7,973 nucleotides of DNA from an uncultured Collinsella sp. (GCA_938023085.1 CALHDP010000088.1:1-7973); one strand, 5' to 3'; shown: positions 1 to 7,062, numbered from the stretch's first letter. Program-made: numbers and translations. The notes: generated from the letters alone by a model not told the origin.

Positions 1-11
1 AGAGGAATATC

Positions 12-45
12 GAGCCCGGTACCGCTACGGTGCCGGGCTCTTCTG
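12..45 (+). terminator. GC-rich hairpin, probable plus-strand terminator (copy 1)
   Basis: A 13-bp stem pairs 12-24 with 28-40 through one T-G wobble, with a CTA loop, followed by TTCTGG. It would end a plus-strand transcript whose gene lies left of the window, possibly a tRNA given the flanking similarity to copy 2, which follows a CACCA. The T tract is weak. Confidence 0.5.
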
Positions 46-139
46 GTCTAAGGGCCGGATTCGAGCCGTCGACACCCGCGTCACCAATTTCCCCGCGGGG
101 GGGAGTTTTCGAATCCGCCCGGGGCACCAGAGATTGATC
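46..139 (+). other. Structured segment with tRNA-3'-end-like pieces between two hairpin copies
   Basis: 52-64 and 109-120 form a 12-bp stem with one bulged C (core CGGATTCGA / TCGAATCCG). Inside it, CCCGCG (75-80) pairs with CGCGGG (94-99). Two stretches resemble tRNA 3' ends: TTCGAG ... TCACCA (60-86) and TTCGAATCC ... GCACCA (108-129). Neither folds as a real tRNA: the T-stem halves do not pair, the spacing from T-loop to CCA is off, and no 5' acceptor strand GCCCCGG is present. It may be a decayed tRNA copy or an unrelated small structured RNA. No protein gene was seen here. Confidence 0.3.
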
Positions 140-175
140 GAGCCCGGTACACCGCCACGGTGCCGGGCTCTTCTG
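140..175 (+). terminator. GC-rich hairpin, probable plus-strand terminator (copy 2)
   Basis: GAGCCCGG (140-147) pairs with CCGGGCTC (163-170) and CACCG (150-154) with CGGTG (158-162), with a two-base TA bulge and a CCA loop. TTCTGGTT follows. The T tract is short, so termination is plausible rather than certain. The opposite strand has no T-rich tail, so plus orientation fits better. It closely matches the hairpin at 12-40, including the flanks (AGAG before, TTCTGGT after). Confidence 0.5.
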
Positions 176-187
176 GTTCATGCCATG

Positions 188-229
188 TCAAAAACGAAGC
201 GCCCACTTGCTGGGGGAGCAAGCGGGCGC
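188..229 (-). terminator. Intrinsic terminator of the kinase/cell-wall operon
   Basis: On the minus strand, 52 nt after the kinase stop, 217-229 and 199-211 form a 13-position stem with one A-C mismatch and a five-C loop. It is followed by TTCG and then a run of five T (190-194). This is a standard Rho-independent terminator and marks the end of the minus-strand transcription unit. Confidence 0.82.
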
Positions 230-281
230 CTGTGAGCGAATATGTTTGCGGCGAGAGCCGTGATGGGCGGTGGGGTGGCGA

Positions 282-2243
282 CTAGTTGGTCGTACCGGAA
301 TCGTCACCCGTGCCTGAGCCAGAGCCCGAACCCGAGCCAGAAAGTGCGACCGTCAGCGTGATCGTGCTGTCGGTGGACTGCTTGCCGGTGGGGGAGACGC
401 CCGTAACGGTGGCATCCTCGTTACCGCTTACGGGATTGCCGTTCTGGTCACAGAAGCCGATGTTATAGAAACCGGCGTTGTTGAGCGCGGTGACGGCGGC
501 GGAGATGCTCTTGCCGTACAGGTTGCCCGGAACGCTGGCCTTGCCGGACTTCTTGGCAATGACGACGGTAATCGTGGCGCCGGGCTTCTGCTTGCCGCTG
601 GGGTTCCAGCTGATCACGGTGCCCTCGGTAACCGAGTCGTTTTCCTGGTAGCTCACGTCGACGCCAAAGCCTGCCATATCGAGGGCGTTGCGTGCTTGGG
701 CCTCGGTCATGTCGGTCAGGTCGGGGACGGACGTGGTATCCGGGCCGCTCGAGACCTTGTACGAGATGGTCGTGCCCTTCGCGACTTCCTTACCGGCTTC
801 GGTGCCCTGCTCAAAGACCTGGCCCTCATCGGCCTCGTTGGCCTCCTCGGAGGCGTTGCCCTTCAGGCCAACGCTTGCCAGCGCGGCTTCTGCCTGGTCC
901 TTGGTCAGGCCGACAAGCTGGGGAACCTCAACCTTCTCGGAGGGCTTGGGGCCCTTGGAGATTACCAGGTTCACCTTGGTGCCCTTGGCCTTCTTGGTGT
1001 TGCCGTTGGGCGTCTGCTCGGCGACCTTGCCCTCGTCGACATCGTCGTTGTAGCTTTGGTCGATGGTGCCGACCTCGAGGCCGGCTTGCTTGATCAGCTC
1101 GACGGCAGTCTGCTGGTCTTTGCCCAGCACATCGGGCACGGTGACCTGCTCGCCGCCAAAGAGTCCTGTGGCAAAGGCCATCACGATGCCGATGACGGCA
1201 ACGGCTGCTACCACGGCGGCGATGATCTTATTCTTGTTGGATTTGGGCTTTTCGACCTCGTAGGAGCCGGTAGAGCCCGAAACCGAGCTACGGGCGGTAT
1301 TCTGGCCGCTCACGCCCGAAACGGGACGCACCATGGCGCGCGTCTGATCGGAAAGCTCGCGAGTCTTGGTGGCGCCCAGCTCACCGGGGGCACCGATGAT
1401 GCGCGTGGGCTCCGAGACGTTGACGGCACGGCCCGACAGGTAGCTGTTGAGCACCTGACGCAGCTCGTCGGCGGTCTGGAAGCGGTTTGCCGGGTCCTTC
1501 TCCATGCACTTGAGGATGATGCGCTCAAGGTCGGCGTCGACACCGGAGTTGATCTGGCTCGGCGGAATTGGCAGCTCGTTGACCTGCTTGAGTGCGACCG
1601 AGATAGCGTCGTCACCGTCAAAGGGAACGCGGCCGGTGGCGCACTCATACATCACGACGCCCAGCGAGTAGATATCCGAGGTGGGGCCGAGGTCCTGACC
1701 GCGGGTCTGCTCGGGGCTGACGTAGTGGGCGGTTCCCAGCACGTTGTTGTCTTGCGTGAGGTGGCTGTTCTTGGCGCGCGCGATGCCAAAGTCCATCACC
1801 TTGATGTTGCCGTCGGGCAGCACCATGATGTTTTGCGGCTTAATGTCGCGGTGGATGATCTCGTGCTTGTGTGCGACCGAAAGTGCGGAGCTTATCTGCG
1901 AGCCGATCTGCGCGACCTTCTTGGGATCGAGAGCGCCGTGGCTCTTGATGCCGCTCTTAAGGTCGGTACCGCGCAGGTACTCCATGACGATGTAATAGGT
2001 GTCGCCGTCCTTGCCCCAATCGTAGACGCCCACGATATAGGGGGAGGAGAGACCGGCTGCTGCCTGGGCCTCCTGCTTAAAGCGTGCGGCGAAGGTTGCG
2101 TCGCCAGCATACTGCGGCAGCATGATCTTGACGGCTACCGTGCGGTCGAGGACCTGGTCCTGTGCACGGTAGACGGTCGCCATGCCGCCTGTTCCCACCT
2201 TATCCTTGAGGAGGTATCTTCCCCCGAGGACCCTCTGTTCCAT
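282..2243 (-). CDS. pknB: PknB/StkP-type transmembrane Ser/Thr kinase with four PASTA repeats
   Basis: Membrane receptor kinase, 653 residues from the preferred start. The cytoplasmic Hanks-type kinase domain is ~9-270: glycine loop GTGGM (17-21), Lys39, Glu58, HRDIKPQN (131-138), DFG (151-153), GTAHYVSPE (170-178) and the conserved Asp190. All catalytic residues are present; Thr163 and Thr171 lie in the activation segment, where related kinases autophosphorylate. Residues ~271-339 are a Ser/Thr-rich juxtamembrane stretch and ~340-361 the single membrane helix. Outside are PASTA repeats at ~367-430, 438-500, 505-566 and a divergent fourth at ~569-634, then a Ser-Gly tail. PASTA repeats of this family bind peptidoglycan or its precursors, so it likely couples wall status to phosphorylation of division and wall-synthesis proteins. 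It is the last gene of the operon, 132 nt after the SEDS-PBP gene and followed by an intrinsic terminator. Mycobacterial PknB also has four PASTA repeats. Confidence 0.96.
   Translation of the reverse strand: MEQRVLGGRYLLKDKVGTGGMATVYRAQDQVLDRTVAVKIMLPQYAGDATFAARFKQEAQAAAGLSSPYIVGVYDWGKDGDTYYIVMEYLRGTDLKSGIKSHGALDPKKVAQIGSQISSALSVAHKHEIIHRDIKPQNIMVLPDGNIKVMDFGIARAKNSHLTQDNNVLGTAHYVSPEQTRGQDLGPTSDIYSLGVVMYECATGRVPFDGDDAISVALKQVNELPIPPSQINSGVDADLERIILKCMEKDPANRFQTADELRQVLNSYLSGRAVNVSEPTRIIGAPGELGATKTRELSDQTRAMVRPVSGVSGQNTARSSVSGSTGSYEVEKPKSNKNKIIAAVVAAVAVIGIVMAFATGLFGGEQVTVPDVLGKDQQTAVELIKQAGLEVGTIDQSYNDDVDEGKVAEQTPNGNTKKAKGTKVNLVISKGPKPSEKVEVPQLVGLTKDQAEAALASVGLKGNASEEANEADEGQVFEQGTEAGKEVAKGTTISYKVSSGPDTTSVPDLTDMTEAQARNALDMAGFGVDVSYQENDSVTEGTVISWNPSGKQKPGATITVVIAKKSGKASVPGNLYGKSISAAVTALNNAGFYNIGFCDQNGNPVSGNEDATVTGVSPTGKQSTDSTITLTVALSGSGSGSGSGTGDDSGTTN
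306..341 (-). repeat. Ser-Gly repeat tract at the kinase C-terminus
   Basis: Residues 635-646 of the kinase are alternating Ser-Gly ending in Thr-Gly, so the DNA has a six-base period. Serine codons vary (TCT, TCG, TCA) and glycine codons alternate GGC/GGT, so it is not a perfect microsatellite. This favours a flexible protein tail over a slippage switch. Confidence 0.7.
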
Positions 2244-2375
2244 TCCTGCTCCTAACATAACTATTCGCTCAACGATATGTGTAGTACCTACGATGTGGCC
2301 GCTGGGGCCGTGTGGCGCGTTGCCGCTAACTCTTCGGCCGCGGCGCGCCTCGGGTGTCCGATTCGATCATGGGCA
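2244..2375 (-). promoter_or_regulatory. 132-nt leader before the kinase; possible secondary promoter, unresolved
   Basis: This is the only substantial gap between genes of the operon, lying where pknA sits in Mycobacterium. The half nearest the kinase (about 2255-2295) is the most AT-rich part, with TATGTT just before the ribosome site, but no -35/-10 pair with proper spacing could be recognised. The distal half is very GC-rich, with GGCGCG (near 2314) and CGCGCC (near 2348) able to form a loose, interrupted hairpin. A promoter or attenuator here would let the kinase be expressed separately from the upstream genes; this is inference. No small gene was found in it. Confidence 0.25.
2249..2253 (-). 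promoter_or_regulatory. Shine-Dalgarno deciding the start of the kinase
   Basis: The minus strand reads AGGAG five bases before the ATG at 2243-2241. A farther in-frame ATG at 2258 would put this site inside the coding region and has only a weak GAGCG-like stretch before it. The kinase therefore most likely begins MEQRVLGGRY, the usual position just ahead of the first kinase strand. Confidence 0.75.
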
Positions 2376-5246
2376 TCACGCTCCCTGTGCGGCAAGCGCC
2401 GCGGTCAGGACGATGCCGGCGATCTTGGCGGCCTTGACGTCATGCTTGTCGTAATCCTCCAAGGCCACCGAGATAGCGACCGTGGGTGAATCGTAAGGTG
2501 CAAAGCCAACGAACATCGAGTTGACGTTGGTGCCGACGGTCTCGGCCGAACCGGTTTTGCCGGCGACCTTGACGCCCGGAATCTGGGCATCGGTACCGGT
2601 ACCGGACTGGACAACCGCGAGCATGGCCTGCTTGACCTGGTCGGCCGTGGCGGAGCTGACGGCCTGCCCCAGCGAGCGGGACTGCGTGGTCTTGACCACG
2701 GTTCCGTCCGGGGCAAGTACCTGGGCTACAAAGTACGGGTCCATGATCACGCCACTGTTAGCGATGGCGGCGGCAATCACGGCGTTTTGCATGACGGTGG
2801 TCTGCGGGCCGGGCGTATGGTCCATGCCGACAGGCTGGCCGGCGCCGGCCCAGGCGGTCTCCCACTCGGTCATGAGCGACGGGTCGGCCATGATGGAGGC
2901 CGCGGAGGTCAGGTCCTGGCCGAGCTTTTGGCCGTAGCCAAAGGCGTTGGCAAACTGCACGAGCGTGTTTGCGCCAACTTCGTTTGCCACCTGGCCAAAG
3001 ACGACGTTGGAGGACACGGCAAAGGCCTGCTGCAGGCTGATGGTGCCGTAGCTCTCGTTGGCATAGTTGGTGACTGGTGCGTTGCCGATGTCCATGGAGC
3101 CGGGCGCCTGGTAGGTGCTGGTAAGGCTGGCGGTACCGGTCTCGAGTGCCGCGGAAAGCGTAACGACCTTAAACGTTGAGCCCGGCGTGTACAGCGCGTC
3201 CATGGCGCGATTGTACATGGAGCCGTCCTCGCCGCCGCCCGTCTGCAGCAGGGCATCGATGTTGGTGTTGTCGTAGGTGGGCGAGCTGGCACATGCGAGC
3301 ACCGCGCCGGTACGCGGGTCGATGACCACTACAGCGCCCTTAAAGCCCTTGAGTGCCTGCTCGGCCGCCGTCTGGATGCGCGAGTCGATGGTGAGCTTGA
3401 CGGTGTTGCCCGGCTGGGTCTGGCCCGCGAGCGACGCGATGGCGTTGTTCCAGCTGGAGTAGTCCTTAGAACCGGTGAGCGTGTCGTTCATGACGCTCTC
3501 GATGGCGGTGGTGCCATACTGCTGGCTCACGTAGCCAACCACGTGCGCTGCCAGGTTACCGTTGGGGTAGGAGCGTACGTAGGTGCCGTCCTCCTGCTGC
3601 AGCGACTCGGCCAGCGTCACGCCGTCGGACGTGATGATGGAGCCGCGCTGGATGTACTTGGAGCGGGCGATGGTGTGGTTGTTGGTCGGCATGTCCTGAT
3701 AGTCCTTGGCCTTAATGACCTGGACATAGGTGAGGTTGCCGATAAGGATGGCGAACAGCGCCGTAAAGGCGAGCACCGCGCGGGTTAGACGGTTGGCGAG
3801 CGCAACGCGGCCGAGCACACCGGATTCAGGCGTGTCGAGCAGGCGACGGCGCATGCGCGAGCCGACGGAATGGCTGCCGCTGCCGTAGGAAGACGAGGTG
3901 GCAAAGCGCGTGCCCGTCGGGGCGGCGGCAGATGCGACCTGATCATCGGTGATGGCGGCCATGGTGCCGGTGCCGGTAAGCTCGGCCTCGCGTCCGGTCG
4001 CCTCGTCACCGGCGCGCAGCAGGAGCGCGACGATGATGAAGCTCGCCAGCAGCGAGGAGCCGCCCTGGCTCATAAAGGGCAGGGTGACGCCGGTCAGCGG
4101 AATCAGGCGGGTTACGCCGCCAACGATCAAGAAGGCCTGGAAGCTGATGGCGGCCGTAAGGCCCGTGGCGCTAAAGGCAGCGAGGTCGGATTTAGCGCGG
4201 GCAGCCGTGGTGAGGCCACGCACGGCAAAGAGCATAAACAGGATGAGCACGGCGCCGCCGCCCAAAAGGCCCATCTCCTCGCCGATAGCCGAGAAGATAA
4301 AGTCGGACTCGACGACAGGGATGTTGTTGGCCATGCCGTTGCCGATGCCAACACCGACCAGACCGCCATCGGCAAGCGAGAAGAGCGACTGGACGATCTG
4401 GTAGCCCTGGCCCTGGGCGTCCTTAAACGGATCGACCCAAACCTGGAAACGCACCTGAACGTGCGACAGGAACTTGTAGGCGCCCACGGCTCCAACGGCC
4501 AAGAGCGCAAGACCGATAACGACATACGAGAATCGTCCCGTGGCAACGTAGAGCATCAGCAAGAAGATGGTGTAGAACAGCACGGCCGAACCCAGGTCGC
4601 GTTCGAAGACGACGACGAGCAGGCACACACCCCACACGGCAAACAGCGGCAGCAGCAGTCGCAGACGAGGGATCTTAAAGCCCAGGATCTTGCGGTTGGA
4701 GATGGAGAGCAACTCGCGGTTCTCGGCCAAGTAGCCGGCCAGGAACAGGACGATAAAGACCTTGGCGAACTCGCCGGGCTGGATGGTAAAGCCCGCGATG
4801 CGAATCCACAGCTTGGAGCCCGAGATCGTGGTGCCGATAAAGATAGGCAGCATCAGCAGAATGATGCCGATGATGCCAAAGGTGTACTTGTAGCGCATGA
4901 CCACGTCGAGGTTTTTGACTAGTGCAAGCGTTCCCACCATGAGCGCCACCGAGACAAACAGGATGATGAGCTGTGAGATGGCGAGAGCGGGGGCGAGACG
5001 CGTCACGAACGTGATGCCGATGCCCGAAAGTATAAATACGATGGGCAGGATGGCGGGGTCGGCACCGGGCGCCAAGATGCGCACGGCAATGTGGGCCGCG
5101 GCAAAGGCGGCAAAGAGGCCGATCGGTACGGCGAGCGTCTCAAAGGAGATGGCAGCGCCCGCGGTGAGGACGTACATCGCATACAGCAGGATGACGGGGA
5201 ACGCCGAGGCGATGAGCAAGAGCAGCTCGGTGTTGCGGCGACTCAT
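2376..5246 (-). CDS. rodA-pbpA: SEDS glycosyltransferase (RodA/FtsW) fused to class B penicillin-binding protein (PbpA type)
   Basis: 956-residue bifunctional cell-wall synthase. Residues 1-~411 are a complete polytopic SEDS domain that polymerises lipid II into glycan strands: GSKLWIRI (143-150), QPGEFAK (156-162), ERDLGSA (215-221), ESDFIF (313-318, containing the Asp reported essential in SEDS proteins) and LTGVTLPFMSQGGSS (384-398). A Ser/Thr/Gly-rich cytoplasmic linker (~411-482) leads to one helix (~485-510) and a periplasm-side transpeptidase that cross-links peptides: RGSI (534-537), STFK (690-693, acyl-Ser690), SSN (745-747) and KTG (897-899). All three penicillin-binding motifs are intact. 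Mycobacterial rodA and pbpA are adjacent separate genes. Here there is one continuous frame, and the Met nearest the PBP half (Met465, ~3854) has no Shine-Dalgarno. Topology fits: the SEDS C-terminus is cytoplasmic, as the PBP N-terminus must be. It could instead be called FtsW-PBP; the PBP half and gene order favour RodA-PbpA. Confidence 0.93.
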   Translation of the reverse strand: MSRRNTELLLLIASAFPVILLYAMYVLTAGAAISFETLAVPIGLFAAFAAAHIAVRILAPGADPAILPIVFILSGIGITFVTRLAPALAISQLIILFVSVALMVGTLALVKNLDVVMRYKYTFGIIGIILLMLPIFIGTTISGSKLWIRIAGFTIQPGEFAKVFIVLFLAGYLAENRELLSISNRKILGFKIPRLRLLLPLFAVWGVCLLVVVFERDLGSAVLFYTIFLLMLYVATGRFSYVVIGLALLAVGAVGAYKFLSHVQVRFQVWVDPFKDAQGQGYQIVQSLFSLADGGLVGVGIGNGMANNIPVVESDFIFSAIGEEMGLLGGGAVLILFMLFAVRGLTTAARAKSDLAAFSATGLTAAISFQAFLIVGGVTRLIPLTGVTLPFMSQGGSSLLASFIIVALLLRAGDEATGREAELTGTGTMAAITDDQVASAAAPTGTRFATSSSYGSGSHSVGSRMRRRLLDTPESGVLGRVALANRLTRAVLAFTALFAILIGNLTYVQVIKAKDYQDMPTNNHTIARSKYIQRGSIITSDGVTLAESLQQEDGTYVRSYPNGNLAAHVVGYVSQQYGTTAIESVMNDTLTGSKDYSSWNNAIASLAGQTQPGNTVKLTIDSRIQTAAEQALKGFKGAVVVIDPRTGAVLACASSPTYDNTNIDALLQTGGGEDGSMYNRAMDALYTPGSTFKVVTLSAALETGTASLTSTYQAPGSMDIGNAPVTNYANESYGTISLQQAFAVSSNVVFGQVANEVGANTLVQFANAFGYGQKLGQDLTSAASIMADPSLMTEWETAWAGAGQPVGMDHTPGPQTTVMQNAVIAAAIANSGVIMDPYFVAQVLAPDGTVVKTTQSRSLGQAVSSATADQVKQAMLAVVQSGTGTDAQIPGVKVAGKTGSAETVGTNVNSMFVGFAPYDSPTVAISVALEDYDKHDVKAAKIAGIVLTAALAAQGA

Positions 5247-5254
5247 AAGCGGCA

Positions 5255-5262
5255 CTCCCTTT
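5255..5262 (-). promoter_or_regulatory. Shine-Dalgarno deciding the start of the SEDS-PBP gene
   Basis: The minus strand reads AAAGGGAG, ending eight bases before the ATG at 5246-5244. An in-frame GTG at 5255 would give three more residues, but it would overlap this site and leave no spacing, so the ATG is the better start. Confidence 0.8.
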
Positions 5263-7062
5263 CTAATTCTTATCGGAGGCTTCGGCCTCGGCGGACTGTT
5301 CGGCGGTTTTCTCGGAATCTGATTCGGAGGTCGATCCCTGATTGGTGTTGTCGCGAATCGTTTGCGCGTCGATCACCTGGCGGGTCTGCTCCTCGTCGAT
5401 CTGGTGGCGGTACTTGGATATCGTGTCCTGCGCATCGTCGACACTTGTTTGCGGAATGCCCGCCTTGAGGCGGTTTTGCGTGTCTTCGGGCAGGTCGGAC
5501 AGCTTGATACTGGTTTCGCTTTCGAGCCAGTGGAGCTTGAGTCCGAGTGGCTTGCCGGGCAGGCCGCGCCAGACGGCGACATTGCCCTGGTAGGTACCCA
5601 GGTAGTACGAGCCGGTGACACCCGTGTAGGCCCAGATGCCAGCTGCCAGCACAAAGACGAGGGCCAGGATGGCGGCGATAGTAACGTTGCGGCGACGCAC
5701 GCGTTGCGCCTCGCGCATAACGCCATCGTCAACCAGGTCAACGACTACTACGGTCACGTTGTCGTGGCCGCCGGCGGCAAGCGCCGCGTCCACTAGGTTG
5801 TCGACGCAGATTTGCGCGGTTGAGGACTGCGTGGCGATGTTCTCGATATCGCTATCGGGAATCATGCTCGAGAGGCCGTCGGAGCACAGGATCAGGCGGT
5901 CGCCTTCCTCGATATGCAGAGTGAAGTGGTCGGCATACATGGCGGGGTCCGAGCCCAGTGCGCGGGTGATGACCGAACGGTTGGGGTGGACGCGAGCCTC
6001 GTCTGCCGTGATCTCGCCGGCGTCCACGAGCTCCTCCACGTAGGAGTGGTCGCGGGTCACGCGGATGAGCGTGCCCTCGTGGAGCAGATAGGCGCGAGAG
6101 TCGCCCACGTGGGCGATGGCGAGCGTGTCGTTTTCGATGTAGGCGCAGGTGGCTGTGCAGCCCATGCCGGGCTTGCCCAGGCCGTTCAGGGCCGCCTCGA
6201 TTACGGCGGCGTTGGCTGCCTCGACGGCTGCGGCCAGGCGTGCTGCGTCGGCGGACTGTGGGGCCGTCTTGGCAATAGTCTCGACGGCGATGGAAGAGGC
6301 TACCTCGCCGGCAGCGTGACCACCCATGCCGTCGCATACGCAAAAGAGCGGCGACTGCACCAGGTAGGAATCCTCATTGTGCGGGCGCACGCAGCCAACG
6401 TCGGAGCGGGCGCCCCACATGAGTTGCGTGGTGGTGCCGGCATCATAGGTCGAGTCGGTCTCGATGCGCTCCTCGGTCAGGGGCTCAAAGCTCATGGTCG
6501 AGCCGGGGTCTTTGAGCTTGGCCTCAACAGCGGCAACGTCGATTTCGGCGGTGTCACCGGGAGAGACGGTGTCGGTCACGGCGTTTGATTCGGAATCGCC
6601 GGTGTCCGGGGAGTCGGGCTCCTTGGAAACGCGGGCGGTCGACTCGTCGTCTTGCGGGCTGACGTCTATAGGCTCGGGCGTCGGCGTAGACGCGGGCGCA
6701 ACCTCGGATGCCGGGGCTATGGGAAACGCCGGCGCGGCGGGCTCGGGTGCCGCAAACACCGCAGCGCTCTCGTTGATTGCCGCGGCGACGGGCTCTGCAA
6801 AGTGAGCCGGCGCCGGGGTTGCTTCGGACGCTGTGGGCTGTTCCGCAGCATGTGCGCCGATGGGCGCCGCTACGGCATCCTCTTCGTCCTCGTTATCGGC
6901 GAGATCCGAAATATCATGCGTTACATGCGAAAGAGGCAGGGAGAACACGGTGTCCTCGGGCTCCACGGGTGCGGAGCCCGCCGGAGCGGCGTGGGCCGGC
7001 GCAGCTGTAGTGGCGGCCGGTGCCTCGGTCATAGTTGCGGACTTGTTCTCCTCGTCGATCAT
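5263..7062 (-). CDS. pstP: PstP/Stp-type membrane PP2C Ser/Thr phosphatase with long N-terminal extension
   Basis: Metal-dependent protein phosphatase expected to dephosphorylate the PASTA kinase and its targets; 599 residues. Residues 1-~210 are low complexity: Ala/Pro-rich with acidic and Ser/Thr patches, probably disordered. The PP2C domain is ~212-445, with RPHNED (226-231), DGMGG (244-248), GDSRAY (320-325), SDGLSS (394-399) and GGHDN (431-435). The metal-ligand aspartates of the family (D231, D244, D395, D434) are present, so it should be active. A basic stretch (RVRRR) leads into one transmembrane helix (~460-480), then ~119 extracellular residues beginning YYLGTYQGN and ending in a Ser/Glu-rich tail. 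Mycobacterial PstP has its catalytic domain first and a flexible linker before the membrane; here that linker is nearly absent and disorder sits at the N-terminus instead. It overlaps fhaB by ATGA, and its TAG lies 16 nt before the next ATG. Confidence 0.94.
   Translation of the reverse strand: MIDEENKSATMTEAPAATTAAPAHAAPAGSAPVEPEDTVFSLPLSHVTHDISDLADNEDEEDAVAAPIGAHAAEQPTASEATPAPAHFAEPVAAAINESAAVFAAPEPAAPAFPIAPASEVAPASTPTPEPIDVSPQDDESTARVSKEPDSPDTGDSESNAVTDTVSPGDTAEIDVAAVEAKLKDPGSTMSFEPLTEERIETDSTYDAGTTTQLMWGARSDVGCVRPHNEDSYLVQSPLFCVCDGMGGHAAGEVASSIAVETIAKTAPQSADAARLAAAVEAANAAVIEAALNGLGKPGMGCTATCAYIENDTLAIAHVGDSRAYLLHEGTLIRVTRDHSYVEELVDAGEITADEARVHPNRSVITRALGSDPAMYADHFTLHIEEGDRLILCSDGLSSMIPDSDIENIATQSSTAQICVDNLVDAALAAGGHDNVTVVVVDLVDDGVMREAQRVRRRNVTIAAILALVFVLAAGIWAYTGVTGSYYLGTYQGNVAVWRGLPGKPLGLKLHWLESETSIKLSDLPEDTQNRLKAGIPQTSVDDAQDTISKYRHQIDEEQTRQVIDAQTIRDNTNQGSTSESDSEKTAEQSAEAEASDKN

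Noticed and set aside
46..130. A complete tRNA gene on the plus strand ending in CACCA
   Set aside because: The T-stem does not pair, the T-loop to CCA distance is wrong by one or more bases in both candidates, and no matching 5' acceptor strand, D-arm or anticodon arm could be built.
306..341. Phase-variable microsatellite in the kinase tail
   Set aside because: The repeat units differ at the codon third positions, so slippage is unlikely and the protein sequence appears to be what is kept.
696..2255. A 519-codon open frame on the plus strand opposite the kinase
   Set aside because: It is antisense to a gene with all kinase and PASTA motifs. Its translation is compositionally odd (Gly/Leu/Asp/His-rich) with no recognisable domain, as expected of a shadow frame in GC-rich DNA.
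2314..2348. Terminator between the SEDS-PBP gene and the kinase
   Set aside because: The GC-rich arms are short with unequal internal loops, and there is no T run on the minus strand after them.
3801..4016. Frameshift or sequencing error creating an artificial SEDS-PBP fusion
   Set aside because: The frame is continuous and linker composition is plausible. Both domains are complete, and no ribosome site precedes the candidate PBP start at Met465. A base-call error cannot be fully excluded, but nothing suggests one.
3870..4922. A 350-codon open frame on the plus strand opposite the SEDS half of the fusion
   Set aside because: The product is highly polar, Gly/Gln/Asp/Arg-rich low-complexity sequence that mirrors codon use of the membrane gene on the other strand. 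No domain and no coupling to other genes was seen.
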